NCBI GenBank assembly: GCA_900239685.1
Contig: OENT01000823.1
Location: 1 to 64,000 of the forward strand
Origin: Rotaria macrura
Lineage: Eukaryota > Rotifera > Eurotatoria > Philodinida > Philodinidae
DNA: 64,000 nt
Direction of reading: 5' to 3'
Shown one piece after another: positions 51,761 to 64,000 of this stretch. Every line of letters begins with the position of its first letter. Position 1 is the stretch's first letter. The notes beneath the pieces are model-generated. The model was given only the letters and a program-made list of their open reading frames with translations, had not been told where the DNA came from and did not search any database. Position numbers and translations under genes: made by a program.

Positions 51761-54700
51761 ATGCCCGGCGAAACAACGACGGATGATCCACAACGTGAAC
51801 GTCTTGTCTACACATATACTTATACATCAGACGGTGATAATGGTCAAGCGCCACAATCGAACACAGTTAAAGTAACAACAACAGTTGAAGAAGAAACAAC
51901 ACCTGACGGCACTAAAGTTGTACGTAAAAAAGAAGAATCTCAACAAGTATCGAAAGTAACGAAAATACAAAAAATAACACGTGTACATCGCCATCTTATT
52001 GATCCACTAACTGGTGAACTTATACGTCAAGATGACCCAAGATATCAAGCCCTTATTGCTGAATACGGTGAACCAACACCAACAACATGGTCAGATGAAC
52101 ATATTGTTTATGAAGGCAGTTCGTTGCCAACCAATGGCATCATAACAAAACATGAAACAAGTACTGGATTTTCACCGAATTCATCTTTTTCTCAACAAAA
52201 GTAAGAAAAAGAAAAAGAAAAAAAGAAACAGAACGTTTTATTTTTAAATAAATACAACAAAAAACGAAAAGAAAACATTCTTATTCAGATCACGTATGCG
52301 TTCCAATGGCGAACATTCACCATCATCGGTACGTTCATCTCAACGTTCAACGACAACAACAACCACAACAAACACACATCATCCGAATTACGAACAACCG
52401 AGTAATCGAATCGATCGAAGCACGTACGCATCTGGTGGTGAGCGAAGTGAAACAGGAATATCGATGACAAATGGAACTCGATATGATAGTCGAAGCAAAT
52501 ATTCTAATGGTCGACCATCAGGACGAATACCACCACAACAAAATATCAATACTATAGAACGAAATGGTTACATGCTTGAACATCGTTACAATGGTGCACG
52601 TTATAATGAACCGGAACATAATAAAAGTTCGTTTTATTCTATTTTATTTTGTTTTTTTTCTCTAATATTTCTAGTTTATTTTAGCAAATACGGATGAAAA
52701 AATAATTGACTACGATCCTAATGATCCCAATTTAGTTGATGAACCCTATCTTGATGTTGAAAATCCTTATGAAGGTTTAGGCCCAGGTCGACCTGATAGT
52801 ATCGGTCGTGCATTATTACCAACAGCTGGAAGACAATCTCCTGATAGTATTGGACAAGGTAAGATTTAGATAAAAATAGATATATATATATGTACATGCT
52901 TATGGTGCACTAAAAAATTCAAATTCAAATGAAATCTATGCATTCCTATCAATGTATTTTTTCCCATCGTATAATATTTCAGCTCCTCCAGGCTATGGTG
53001 AAGATTATGGTACACTTAGTCGTATGTATGCACCATTTGGTCTCAATGATGATGATTATCATTCTCGACGACGATCACCTTCGATAGATACAGAATTTCG
53101 AGGTATGATTAATAATCCTCTTTTCCTTGCTTTGCTTTGCTCTGTTGATTATTGTGCTCTATTATCGTTAAATTTTTAATCTATACTAAATTCATTAATT
53201 ATTTAATTAGAACAACGTTGGCGTGATCCTGATTTACAAGAAGTTATTGAATATCTTAGTCATACAAGTGATGTTATTAAAGAGAATGCAGCTGCATATT
53301 TACAACATTTATGTTTTAACGATGACAATATTAAATCGAAAACACGATCATTGAATGGTATAGCTTATCTAGTTGCTTTACTTCAACATGAAAAACCTGA
53401 AATACAAAAAAATGCTTGTGGAGCTTTAAGAAATCTATGTTATGGAAAACGAAACGATGAAAATAAGGTTTACAAGATTAAAAATAAAATCAAAACTGAA
53501 ATATATATGTTTTTTCTCATTCGCTTTCGTTCATCTACATACTAGATTGAACTAAAAAATCGTGGTGGTATACCAGCATTGATTCATCTTCTACGTCGAA
53601 CACCCTATGAAGATGTACGAGAATCTGTTACAGCAGTCCTTTGGAATGCATCATCATCGCCACAATTAAAAGGACAAATACTTGATGACGGCTTAAATGT
53701 ACTTGTTAAAAATATAATTATTCCATTTTCGGGTTGGGATGCTGATGTTAATCGACGTTTAAATCCACAGGGAAAATTTCCATCGGTTTTTAAAAATGCT
53801 ACGGGAATACTTCGGTAAGTTGAATATGTATATATAAAGAAAAAGACGAGAAGAAAGATGATTTGTTTTTTTTTATCCTAGATTAGTCTAATTGTTTAGT
53901 TTAGGATTTCGAATGAATATTTACATACAACAAAAGAGTATATGTCAATATTAAATCTGTTTCTTTTGCCCTTATTAAACGAGAAATAAAAATGATAATT
54001 TGTTCAAAGTGTTTCACTTCGAATAGAAAGATATTCTAATGAAGGTGTTAATAAACAGTGTGCAAATATTAGATTTGTCTTTTGTTTTCGAAGGTTAAAA
54101 ATTATTGATTGCATAAAAGAATCTGTAATTGATTAGATAACGTTGTTTGACAAAAGAACTCGATTTGAATAGTAATGAGTAGATTTGGTAAATAGCCAAA
54201 AAAGAGCCGATAATTTCACTTCGAATGAATTTGGATAGAAAAATCTATTGTTTTTCTTTAAATCTAAATCATCTTTTACAAATACTTTGTATTGTTTACA
54301 AATATCCTGTAAGTGTCCTCAAGAAAAATGAATTCTAACATTCGACAAAAACATTTTACACCGACATAGATCTTAATGAAATCATCAAGTATTAACGTTA
54401 GAATATCGAATTCGTTCACATTAACAATTTATAAACTACATGTTGAACATAGTCCTAATGTACTTGAAGCTTTCATACTTGACAGTCGTACTTCTCTAAA
54501 TACTATATTCTATGAATATTTGTTAAAAATTCATGCCATAGAATGTTTCAAGACTAATTCTTAATATATTTGAATCCAAAATATTTCTAGAAAGAAAACA
54601 CTGAAGCAAGAATAAATTGCTTTAAAAATTATTAAATTTCTTTTGATTAATGTCGATTGAGAGATATGAACCGTAGAATAGACAATAGAACATTTTACTA

Positions 54701-57088
54701 GTATCATCTGTATTATGTTAAGAACAGAATTGATTATTCTGACAAGAGAGAGAGAAAATGTGAGTGTTGTTTGAGTTCATCTCACTTGAAAGTTTCTTTT
54801 TTTCTTTTTGAGAAGCCTATATGATGTATAGTGTTTGATTTTAAAAAAGAACTAATCAATTAGAGAACTTCTATTATGTAGAATAACTTTTCATACATAT
54901 ACTTTAAATTAGAATATGATGAGAAAAAAAAGTTCAAGATCCTTTCACCGTATGACCTTAAACAAAGTTCATTGTATGACATTATAAATAAACACATGTT
55001 TCAATTTTTCCTTTGCATTCTTTCTCAATAGTAATTGTTCATCAGCTGATTATGATGGTCGACGTAAAATGCGTGATTGCGACGGTTTCATTCCATCACT
55101 TCTTCATGCTGTCAATTCTAGTTTACAATCGTTGAATGAAATAGATAATAAATCAATAGAAAATTGTATGTGTATACTACGTAATTTATCTTATAAACTA
55201 CAAGAAGTTGTTGATCGTGATTATGATCGTAATTATCCAGCTATGGCAGCTGCATCAACATGGAGTGTGACACCATCACAATACAACAATGAACAAGATA
55301 AAACTAAAGTCGGTTGTATGGGTTCAAAACAAAAGAAAACTAAACAAATCAATGATCAAATAGGAACGAATAATCATCCTGTTCATGCTATTATGCCACC
55401 ACGTGAAGGTCGACCTGTTGAAATGCTTTGGCAAACAGATGTCATCGGTACTTATGTACATCTTTTACGTCAGAGTGTTAATCCTGATACGCTTGAAGCA
55501 ACAGCTGGATGTATTCAAAATTTAAGTATGTTACATTTTAATGAGAGTGATAGTAGATTCGTACATAGATTGGTATGTGTTTGTTTTTCGTCATTTTAGC
55601 TGCTTGCTATTGGAAACCATCGATGGATCTACGTGCTGAAGTTCGAAAAGCTCGTGGTCTATTGGAATTAGTTGAATTACTACGTGTTGATGAAAGTGAT
55701 GCTGTTGTTAATGCATCGGCTATAGCTCTAAGAAATTTAGCTATTGATCCGAAAAATCGTGATGTACTTGGCGGTTGGGCTATTAAAGAGCTTGTATCCG
55801 TTTTACCTGATCCATCTGAACAAACAACAATTCGACGTCGTCATTCTGATGAAACACTTACATCGGTTCTTGCTGCACTTAATGAAATTATTCGTACCAA
55901 TGATACCAATGCAAAAATTTTATTTCAAGAAGGTGGTGTGGTGAAAATGACCGGAATTATGAATGCGAAAGGACATATTTATAATGCTAAAGTTATTAAA
56001 TATACTGCACATGTACTTAATACCATGTATAAACATCGTTCACTACACGAACTATATAAACAACATGGATATAAAGAAAGCGATTTCATATATCATAGAT
56101 TATTAAATTCAAAATCATCAACATCAAGTCCACAATCAACATTGCATAGACCAAGAGGTGATATGGGACAACCAACACATTTTACAACGAAAGGAAAACA
56201 AATTACACGTCCACAGAGTAAGATAAAGAGATTTTTTGTGAAATAATTGAAGTTTTAAAATTTTGTCAATTTAGGAGGAGAAGAGTATCGAATGCAAAAA
56301 TTAAACCAAAGTATGGATAATCTACAAAAAACATATGGAAATGGAGTAAGTTGAAAATATTAATGAATTTTGTAAATCGTGCAAATTGTTCGATGGATAT
56401 ACATGGAATATTCATGGGATTTTTCTCTTCTAGTACTTCTTGAGAATCCTCTTCAAAACATAAATCTTTTCTGTTGATAGTTGATTATTAAAGGTTTCGT
56501 CAAACATTCATCAAAAATACTTAAGGTTTCCTAGTAATCTATTACAATATACATTGTGTAAATTTTTTTATTCAATCGTATATTTCATTATATTCATGTA
56601 TAAACATGTCTTGTTTTCTTTTGTACCTATGGAATTTTTACGATCATGCCAACTCTAATTGATATCGATGCTATATCGAAAATTTTTGCAAAAGAATAAT
56701 ATACACTTACAGTATGTATCTGGGAAATTAGTTTAAACTTTTTATGTCACTAAATACAGTTTTCTCATATAGTTTCTTGTTTTCTATCTGTGTCAATATT
56801 GAGGTTATTCTTTATATTCAGTTCCGCTAGAGTAATATATCTTTCGTAGATCATAAATTTAGAAGATTCTTATTAAAAAAACGATCATAAAAGATGTTTC
56901 ATAATTAAGCCTCACAGATCAGTTTAACAGAAATGTTGTGTTTGTATTTTTTCAAGACAATATCAACTTACGATGATCCTCATGCTGATCTCTATGCTAC
57001 TGTACATAAAAATCGATCACAACAAGTTCAACCAGCTACATGGGATCAAATTGGACAAACATCAACATCACCCGATTCTTGGGTGTAA
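51761..57088 (+). CDS. CTNND/ARVCF-like: Delta-catenin / p120-catenin family protein, 10 exons, 970 aa
   Basis: An armadillo-repeat protein that binds the juxtamembrane region of classical cadherins and stabilises them at the cell surface; family members also act on Rho GTPases. Exons: 51761-52200, 52289-52626, 52685-52858, 52983-53102, 53211-53467, 53546-53814, 55032-55525, 55600-56217, 56275-56345, 56957-57088; 2913 nt in phase. The N-terminal region (1 to about 357) is polar and Ser/Tyr-rich. Armadillo repeats begin in exon 5 (WRDPDLQEVIEYL, NACGALRNLCYG) and run through exon 8 (VVNASAIALRNLAID). A Lys-rich insert (GSKQKKTKQ) sits in the loop of a middle repeat, as in the family. The C-terminus ends SPDSWV, the class of PDZ-binding tail shared by delta-catenin, ARVCF and p0071. 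Human paralogues match similarly, so this is likely the single invertebrate ancestor type. The largest intron is 53815-55031. Confidence 0.95.
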
Positions 57089-59034
57089 TGATATAAACAT
57101 TGGTTAGCTTAAGCCTAAAGAAAAATGTCAGATTTTTATCATAAAAACAAAAAGAAAACAATAGAAAGAAAAAAAATGCTAAGGTTTTTGTTTCAGTTTT
57201 TTTTATTGTTCAGTGTTGTGCAATGTTCATTGAATTACCATCATACGCATATATATATATCTTCTTTAATAAAACACAATGTATATGAGTAGTAATTATG
57301 TCTGTGTGTTTGTACGTTTCTTTCTTGTCGAGTATCAATGATGATGTGCGAGTTAATGATCACATCAGATTCTCTTTTTCTTTTCTTTTCTTATCGATCT
57401 GTATATATATAAAACAAAAGAAGTGTTATTTTCTCTTTACTCAGGTTTTGCGCGCTTGTGTGTGTGTGTGTGTTTGTTTATTCTTAATATTCTTTTGTCG
57501 TATTTCTCTTTTTCTTTTCTTTTTTATTATTATTGAAAATAAATCACCGAACAATGTATGGTTATTTGACAGCAATTTCTTGATTATGTATGATTATTGA
57601 CTCGTAATTGATTAGATTTGTACAATAGAATAAGAAGAAATGATATGTTACTAAGAGCAGATTATCCTGAACGTCTAATGAAAATTAATAGTAGCATAAT
57701 AAGAAGATATATATCTGCATTGTTTTATGAATGTCATTCTCACATCGATTTGTATCAATCGTTTGTTATTAAAGACAAATGAGTAAACATCAAAAGTCAT
57801 GCCTGTAATTGTAGATAGTCATCGATACATACGAGATATGTTTGAATGTGTTTCACTGTAATCGAACGAACAAGTAAAACATAGATTAATCGGAATATCT
57901 AGAAAAGAGAATGAGAATATTTTTTAAAGAGATTATCCACATAGTCACAAATCATTATATGATTGTCATCGATTGATTGTATTTTTGAAAAATTCTAAAA
58001 TCAAAACGGGCTATGGAGAATGTATGGATTGAGGAATTAATAGATCTCAGATTATCATCAAAGTGAAAACGGTTTTTTCGTTTGACCAATGAATTAAATC
58101 GTCTGGTGTAAAAATTTAAACTGTTATACTAGATGTAACTAATCTCAGCATGATAGCTTATACAAAAAGAGGAAGAACTATTCGAGTCATTGTTTTATTC
58201 AACATAATCGATCGATAAGTAATTATAAATCCATTGAAACATTCGAATCAATTATCATTGTACACTTATGAACAAATCTATATGATAAGAAACAATTGAT
58301 ATAAGTAAAAACTTGTGCTTGTGTGGGTGTCAATCGCAAATATGTTAAGCATCGTTGACATGAATAATCTAGAAGAGATATTGACAAAAAAATGTTTCGT
58401 TGTTATCTGTAAGGTTCAGGAATGATCAGACATAATAGAATTAAGGTAAATATGGAACAGTGTCTCATGCGAAAGTGTTTTTAGACGACAGACCGATTCT
58501 ATGTAAAAGCGTTGACATCTTAGTTTTATTCCAACCTTTTCAATCAAGGATCAATATGCAGTGTATTTAAGAATCTCAATCATAGAAAATTGTATTGGCC
58601 GAACTAGATAGATCGAACTGTTTGCTGCATGTAGTCGAACACGTGACGCACATTCTCACAGTCCTTCTTACAAGCAAAGTGCGTATAGCAATCATGTATT
58701 TCGCAAAAAATCTTTGAGATTTTCTATAATTAATCAATTATAAATTATGAAAATGAAACATGTATGACTCACCAGAAACTATTCATGAACAAATGATTTA
58801 GCTCGGTTGATTTTAATATTTTCTTCAAACTTATGATTTTCTAAAAATATTTCTGAGAGTATTCATGTAAAAATAGTTGAACATTATAAAATCTTTTCAC
58901 AGTCCAAAAGGCTTCCTACATTAGTGAAATACTATTTTATATCTGTTCTTATCGAAATTTTCAAATAGTATATAATTTGCGATTGAATTTTTTTGCACGT
59001 TGCTCAATAAATGAAGAATAGACGTTTTTTGTTA
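57089..59034. other. Convergent intergenic region
   Basis: Follows the catenin stop. Likely catenin polyadenylation signal AATAAA at about 57268, TA run near 57249, GT run at about 57458-57473. No coding exon was recognised up to the 3' end of the minus-strand gene at 59035. Confidence 0.45.
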
Positions 59035-60104
59035 TTATCTCAAATTATCTTGATCTTTATCTTGTAGAACATAGAAGGAATGACCAGGAAAGTAACTTTC
59101 GAGTCGATAACCAGTTTTGATTTTCTCTTCAAGGAGATCTGTTCCGATTAGAAATAGGATGAATGATATGATTCGCAATCATCTATAGACATTCTTATAA
59201 GAAATAACTGTTGCATAGACGTTCATACATTAGGAAACTATCGTACCTGTGGTTTCACAGCATTTCGAATCGATTAAGCGATTCTCGCAGATGATTCTTA
59301 TGTGTATCATTGGTGAACGTCATATTCAAAGTACTACAATTTGTAAAAATAGAATCACACGGCAATCGTTGACGCATTGAATCCATTTTCATCGTTTTCA
59401 TGATTGTTCGCAAAAACACGAATCAACCTTGAACATAGAAAAAAAGATCATTGTATTCAGATGACATACGATTCAGCATGCTGATAGTGTGTTTCCTCAA
59501 TGTTGAAGATAATCTCAAGTACTGATGATGTGATATCATAGGATAAAATCATATTCTATAACAGAGGGAGAATTCCAGACAAAAATTTTCAAGCAACTTA
59601 CAGCCTGAATCATAGCCAATAGCTTTCAAGTTAGACGTCAAATGTACAAGTGAACAATGTGTTACCCCACTGATTTGTACTCTGTAAAGTACTGCTCAAT
59701 ATTTTGAGATAACGTCAAAAAATAATAGAACGTGTTGCCTACGATGTAGGTATTGACTTTGATCAATTGCATCCAAAAACTATAAACATATATATTATAC
59801 AAGTCAACCCATTGCCTGACTTCATCCCTAGGTAAATAATTTGGTTTCTTTAATTAATTTCGTTGGTAAGCTCCAGAAAACTAATAACATCAACAAAGAA
59901 GAATTCGATGAAACATCTGGATACTTTTTCGATTTTTTGAAGCATGATTGCACATCAACATCAACCCACAGAATGCTTGCATGTTCATTGAATTCAGGTG
60001 GATAGTCAAAATTAGATTGATGAGTTCTAGTCAACATGTAGTTCGCATGACATTGATTTTCTGCATGTTCGCATTCAATAGAAGGAATCAGCAAGTCAAG
60101 TACA
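59035..60104 (-). CDS. 3' part of a spliced gene of unknown product
   Basis: Small exons can be chained in phase to a TAA at 59037-59035: about 59969-60104, 59602-59681, 59470-59521, 59359-59427, 59247-59296 and 59035-59138. Encoded stretches include IECEHAENQCHANYMLTRT, GVTHCSLVHLTSNLKAIGYD, LEIIFNIEETHYQHAESLI, IICENRLIDSKCCETTDLL and YRLESYFPGHSFYVLQDKD. The last three introns fit best; the join at 59968/59682 uses a weak GTGGGT donor and is uncertain. Paired cysteines hint at disulphides or metal binding, but no family is recognised. The 5' end is unresolved: candidate exons lie at about 60280-60400, and a start-like exon (MAPAISSKKRYRVKTKSL) at 61310-61413 on the same strand. It may be an active gene or partly decayed. 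Confidence 0.45.
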
Positions 60105-61413
60105 CTGAAATTCAGGTGTAGCCAAAATTTTGTAATTCATAATTAGAAAGAAAGAAAGAAAACCAAGAGTCATAAAACTTTGTTGAACATAAACAAAATC
60201 AGAATTTCGAAACTAATGATGTATGGCTATTGTCAAAGTTCTGAACAATCAGATTGAATTTTATTTAAAAATATATATGAATATGTTCTACTTGTCGACA
60301 GAGAATTCTTCGGAGAACTTGAATAGTATAGTGAAGAAAATGATTCTTCGAGATACACTTCACTAATGTTGTAATACACGAACTCCGCAGATAATTCAAT
60401 CTATTGAATTTCAAAAGGAATTCAACCGATTTAGCGTAGATTTCAATCCATTTTGAATATGATATATTGCGATTTGCTTTCCGAAGAATCACTTAATTGA
60501 AGATGACTGACTTCTAGTTAGTAAATAATCTATTGTTAGAAAAAATCTAATAAGTAATTTTAATGAAATTAATGTTAAGATAGATGTTAAATCGTTTTAG
60601 GAGATTGGATAAAAGTGCATGCGTGAAAATATATCTGAAACGATTGTGCAATATACACCTATCGTTAAGGAATTACGAATATGGCGTCTTATTTCAATCA
60701 TTTGATCGATTCTTTGTCTAGACACTAATCATGAAAATTGCAATAAAAAAAAGTTAAAATCAACTTTTGAGTTGGAGAATCACAAATAAATTGCATTCGT
60801 TGTATGATATTCGAGTTACTTTGTTCATCATCGCCCAAGGAAAGAATTGAATGGATAAAATCGAAGTGAAGTGATTACACTCAACTAAGCCAATTAATGG
60901 ATGAGTTCTATTATTGACTAATGCATCTTTTCTCGACATGCTTGTGACGTTGTTCACTCGTTTACTTTTCACCATCAACAGCAACAGTGACTGCATTATA
61001 AAAAACCGTAGTGAATGAACCGTGATGTAAATCAATACATGCACATGTTTACATCGGCTGACGAAAATCAAACATCTTACTTCACCTATTAATTTTGTAT
61101 GGCAAACGGTGCTGCGGTTGAATTGAAAAAATGAAAACTAACGGATTGCTTTCTGTAATACCATAACAAAAAGTTATTCATTCCGCCGTTGTTGGTTGAA
61201 AAATAAATCAAATGTTTGTTTTTTAAGAGAGTAGGCAGTTGGAGTCTGAATTGATTTTACAAAAAAAGAATGCATTATAAGGATGGAAAAACATGTGTAA
61301 ACTTTCGTACCTTTAGCAACTTTCAGTGCTTTAATCAACGATGAACGATTGCATATACGTAATGATTTTGTTTTTACACGATATCTTTTTTTTGAGCTGA
61401 TAGCTGGTGCCAT
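60105..61413 (-). other. Possible 5' exons of the 59-60 kb gene
   Basis: Two minus-strand stretches look protein-like: 61310-61413, with an ATG, a Lys/Arg-rich sequence ending LIKALKVAKG and a GTACGA donor; and 60270-60410, where two frames are plausible (one with LRSSCITTLVKCISKN, the other with ELSAEFVYYNISEVYLEES). I could not join these to the downstream exons with consistent phase. Confidence 0.25.
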
Positions 61414-62289
61414 CTGCTCGATCTAGAGAGCAAGGAGCTCAATGATGAAAGGCTTTAAACAAAGATTTCATTTTATCTAAATCATCGCACTTACCAAGAA
61501 TGCAGTCGTTCTATAAGAGTGGAACATCAATCTTAAATCAGTACAATAAACATATTCTATTGTTAGAAGAACGAATATTTGATCTTCTTACGCGATCAAG
61601 TGTATTTACCAAAGACGAATACTGTAAACCGGTAGTTAACTGTAGCATACGATGGAGATCTATCGGTTGAAAATTTTTTCTCGTGTCACCATCGCTCGCT
61701 TTATTCCAATCATCTCGTGAATAATTTTTACTTTATTTTCTTTGAATAGATAAGAAAAAATCAGTATTTTACTATTGAATTCAAAATGTAAACGAATATT
61801 TTTAATGAAAAAGTCTTACTATGACAGTACTCTGCATGTAGAGAAAGAGAACAGTTAGAATAATCTCTGTTCCTACTTTTAGAACTTTCAGTTGCGAAAT
61901 ATTTGATAAATAATCACATAGGTAAGTACCTTGTTCTAAAATGAATGTATAACTTTATGGTTAAATAGTTAATCCACAAAGGAAAATATAAATATAACTA
62001 GAAAGTAAACTCGTGATTTAAGTTAATCGTTCACAAGAGGAATTGTGCCAATGTTGTGATTAGTTGCTCACAATAAGAAGGTATTGAAATTTCTCTTGTG
62101 GATTCATTCTATTGATCATATTCAGTTACTTCGTGAAGTAATCAAAAATCAATAGATGATACATACAAGATGGGCATACACTTAATTTTTGTTTCGATGA
62201 ATATTGTCGAAAGAATGACGAATTCATTACGGACTACAGTATAATACTTGTGGTTATTCCTGCAAACTGGATCAGTTCAATATTTACCT

Positions 62290-63410
62290 AAACTATTGAT
62301 GTTGCATCATCACTGTTTTTCATTAATGACAATTCCAATAATATGCTGTCAAATTTGGATGTATATTATCACCTATTGGAGCAACATGGGGAAGTACTTG
62401 ATCTTATTGATAGAATGCACAGGAGCAACTTTCCGATAGATCCGTATTAGTAGATTGGGGACAAAATGGCAATAGTTGAATTGATCTCAAGTCGTCGAGA
62501 AGTTGAGACAAAGAATTAAACATAAACTAGTTACTCAATTTATTTATACAAAGTATGTTATTAGTTTATCCCATTTGTAACACACAGCAATGTTGCTCAT
62601 GAATTTCAATCTCTACAACTGTCTATTGAGTATACAACTAGATGCTCAACATCTGCATCGTATTTATTACGATTCGACAATACTAATCTTATTAGCATTA
62701 ATTAATACCAACTTGAACAAATGCTATGCCGATCAAATGAATACAAGACCATACGATGAACATCAGCTTATTGTTAGTTCCCACTTCTAATCTTGAAAAA
62801 AGCTGTTTCCAACTGTCACTTTCGTATTTTCTTTTCAATCATTCATATTGACTCATCCCTTATAAAAGAACTATGTATCACATGCAACTTGGCAGTATCT
62901 TGTCAAATCAATAAGACAAATGAAAACCGTTACAGATTTTCTTTATTTTTCACCATGAACATATCTTGCTACGTTTTGGGTATCATTATAGACGTAAAAT
63001 GTACAACTCTTTTTTTGTTCTTAACCTCTTGTTATTGTTTCTAGCATTCGGTTTCAGCTGATTTTTTCACTATTTTTTGTTCACTAAGCAGAAATTTGTC
63101 TTATTTGGATGTAGGAGTGTAACGATATCCTTATGCTCTCGCTATCTTCATTTCTCTTTATGCTATCTTACAATGTTCCGTTTTCTTACTCAAGTATTTT
63201 CATCTCTACGACAAGCCTACCACCTTGTCACCGTTGGGTATGCACAAATGCCAGTAGGAAACTATTTAAGAATATCCTGCTCATGCTGCATGATTCGATC
63301 TTTAGTAAAGATCTCAAAGACAACTGTGGAATTAGTCGATATTTCGTGTGTGAATCGATGTGCTGTATATGAATATGTCAGAAGAATGAGAGTGTGTTTA
63401 TAAATGACAC
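62290..63410 (+). pseudogene. Broken coding traces on the plus strand
   Basis: A frame at about 62297-62449 encodes a soluble, protein-like stretch (SNLDVYYHLLEQHGEVLDL, then DRMHRSNFPIDPY). A second at 62590-62790 reads CLLSIQLDAQHLHRIYYDS and later KCYADQMNTRPYDEHQL. A stop lies immediately before the first stretch with no acceptor in between, so an intact exon chain is not possible as I read it. Hydrophobic frames at 62793-63410 overlap each other. This is most likely a decayed gene, or exons I cannot resolve. The rest of 61414-64000 shows nothing supportable. Confidence 0.3.
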
Positions 63411-64000
63411 TCACAAATAATTCCTATCGATTCACACTGAACCACTAACTTCCGTCCACTGAAAATCTCATAATCTGCACTAACATGATTTACCTGCCGA
63501 GAGTGTGTAAAGTTTTGAGCATTTCAAGACTTTGAAGACTTTCCTTCGCAGAAATCAACATGTTGGCGTGCATATGAATTTGCCAATAAAGTACTATATA
63601 GATAGACGCATCTGTACTGTGTTTAGACAGATATTCTGAAGAGAAGATTAATCCTTAATGATTGTAAATGAAATTCAAAGGGATATACTAAATAATTCAT
63701 CTATTCTAGAGAACCAAGGATCATTGAATTGGACAATAAATAATAGGTAACGTTTATTCTAAATCCTATTGATCTAATCAGATTAAATTTCAGTTTGAGA
63801 TATTTCAAAAGCCGGGAAACTTGTTTGACAATTATTGGAATTCCTATAGGTATAACAAAGCCAACAAATCGAACACGATCATATGCTGCTTAGTAGAATA
63901 TTAATTTCATATTACAAAATGGTGAAAACAATTGACAATGATATTTTCGAGAAAAAAATCTTTTGACTTTTCATATTGAGTTATCAAGTTGAAACAGTTC

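Noticed and set aside
1-64000. CRISPR arrays, rRNA genes, telomeric repeats, intact LTR or polymerase-bearing elements
   Set aside because: Looked for on both strands and not seen. Short decayed fragments could escape reading by eye.

Overview
The window reads as AT-rich metazoan nuclear DNA. Genes are intron-rich, with mostly short GT-AG introns of about 50-110 bases and a few of 0.7-1.6 kb. The gene set is animal: a tailless-type nuclear receptor, a protocadherin, a delta-catenin and a radial spoke head protein. Compact exons, short introns and AT-rich third positions suggest a small invertebrate, possibly a rotifer, but nothing in the sequence proves this. Exon models were built by hand from splice consensus, phase continuity and protein similarity recalled from known families. 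Six multi-exon models close in phase from ATG to stop (a single-pass membrane protein, RSPH4/6, NR2E1, LRRC27-like, an IPGYxG-motif protein, and protocadherin), as does the ten-exon delta-catenin.

Layout. 0.3-1.8 kb (minus): six-exon gene for an unrecognised single-pass membrane protein. 1.8-9.5 kb: AT-rich sequence with no gene I can support. 9.5-13.4 kb: an island of GC-richer repetitive DNA with repeated stable mini-hairpins, a nested inverted-repeat array, palindromes and a 29-base exact direct repeat at its two ends; it looks like nested non-autonomous mobile DNA. 13.4-18.0 kb: AT-rich, with a strong 15-bp-stem hairpin and traces of an unplaced or decayed minus-strand gene. 18.0-20.2 kb (minus): radial spoke head protein 4/6. 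20.2-23.2 kb: head-to-head intergenic region rich in simple repeats. 23.2-25.1 kb (plus): tailless/TLX nuclear receptor. 27.1-31.6 kb (minus): LRRC27-like protein. 32.6-32.8 kb (plus): possible small ORF. 32.9-36.0 kb (minus): probable axonemal or sperm microtubule protein. 38.4-42.4 kb (minus): protocadherin. 42.4-48.6 kb: gene-poor. 48.6-49.5 kb (plus): intronless UBASH3/PGAM-type histidine phosphatase. 51.8-57.1 kb (plus): delta-catenin ending in a PDZ-binding DSWV. 59.0-60.1 kb (minus): 3' part of a spliced gene of unknown product. 61.4-64 kb: only broken coding traces.

Two themes emerge. Three minus-strand genes between 18 and 36 kb (RSPH4/6, LRRC27-like, IPGYxG-motif protein) fit motile cilia. 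The protocadherin and delta-catenin, either side of one small enzyme gene, fit cell adhesion. The part least explained by known families is the 9.5-13.4 kb island. One 15-base hairpin word from it recurs exactly inside a coding exon near 34.8 kb. No tRNA, rRNA, CRISPR array, intact transposase or reverse transcriptase was seen.
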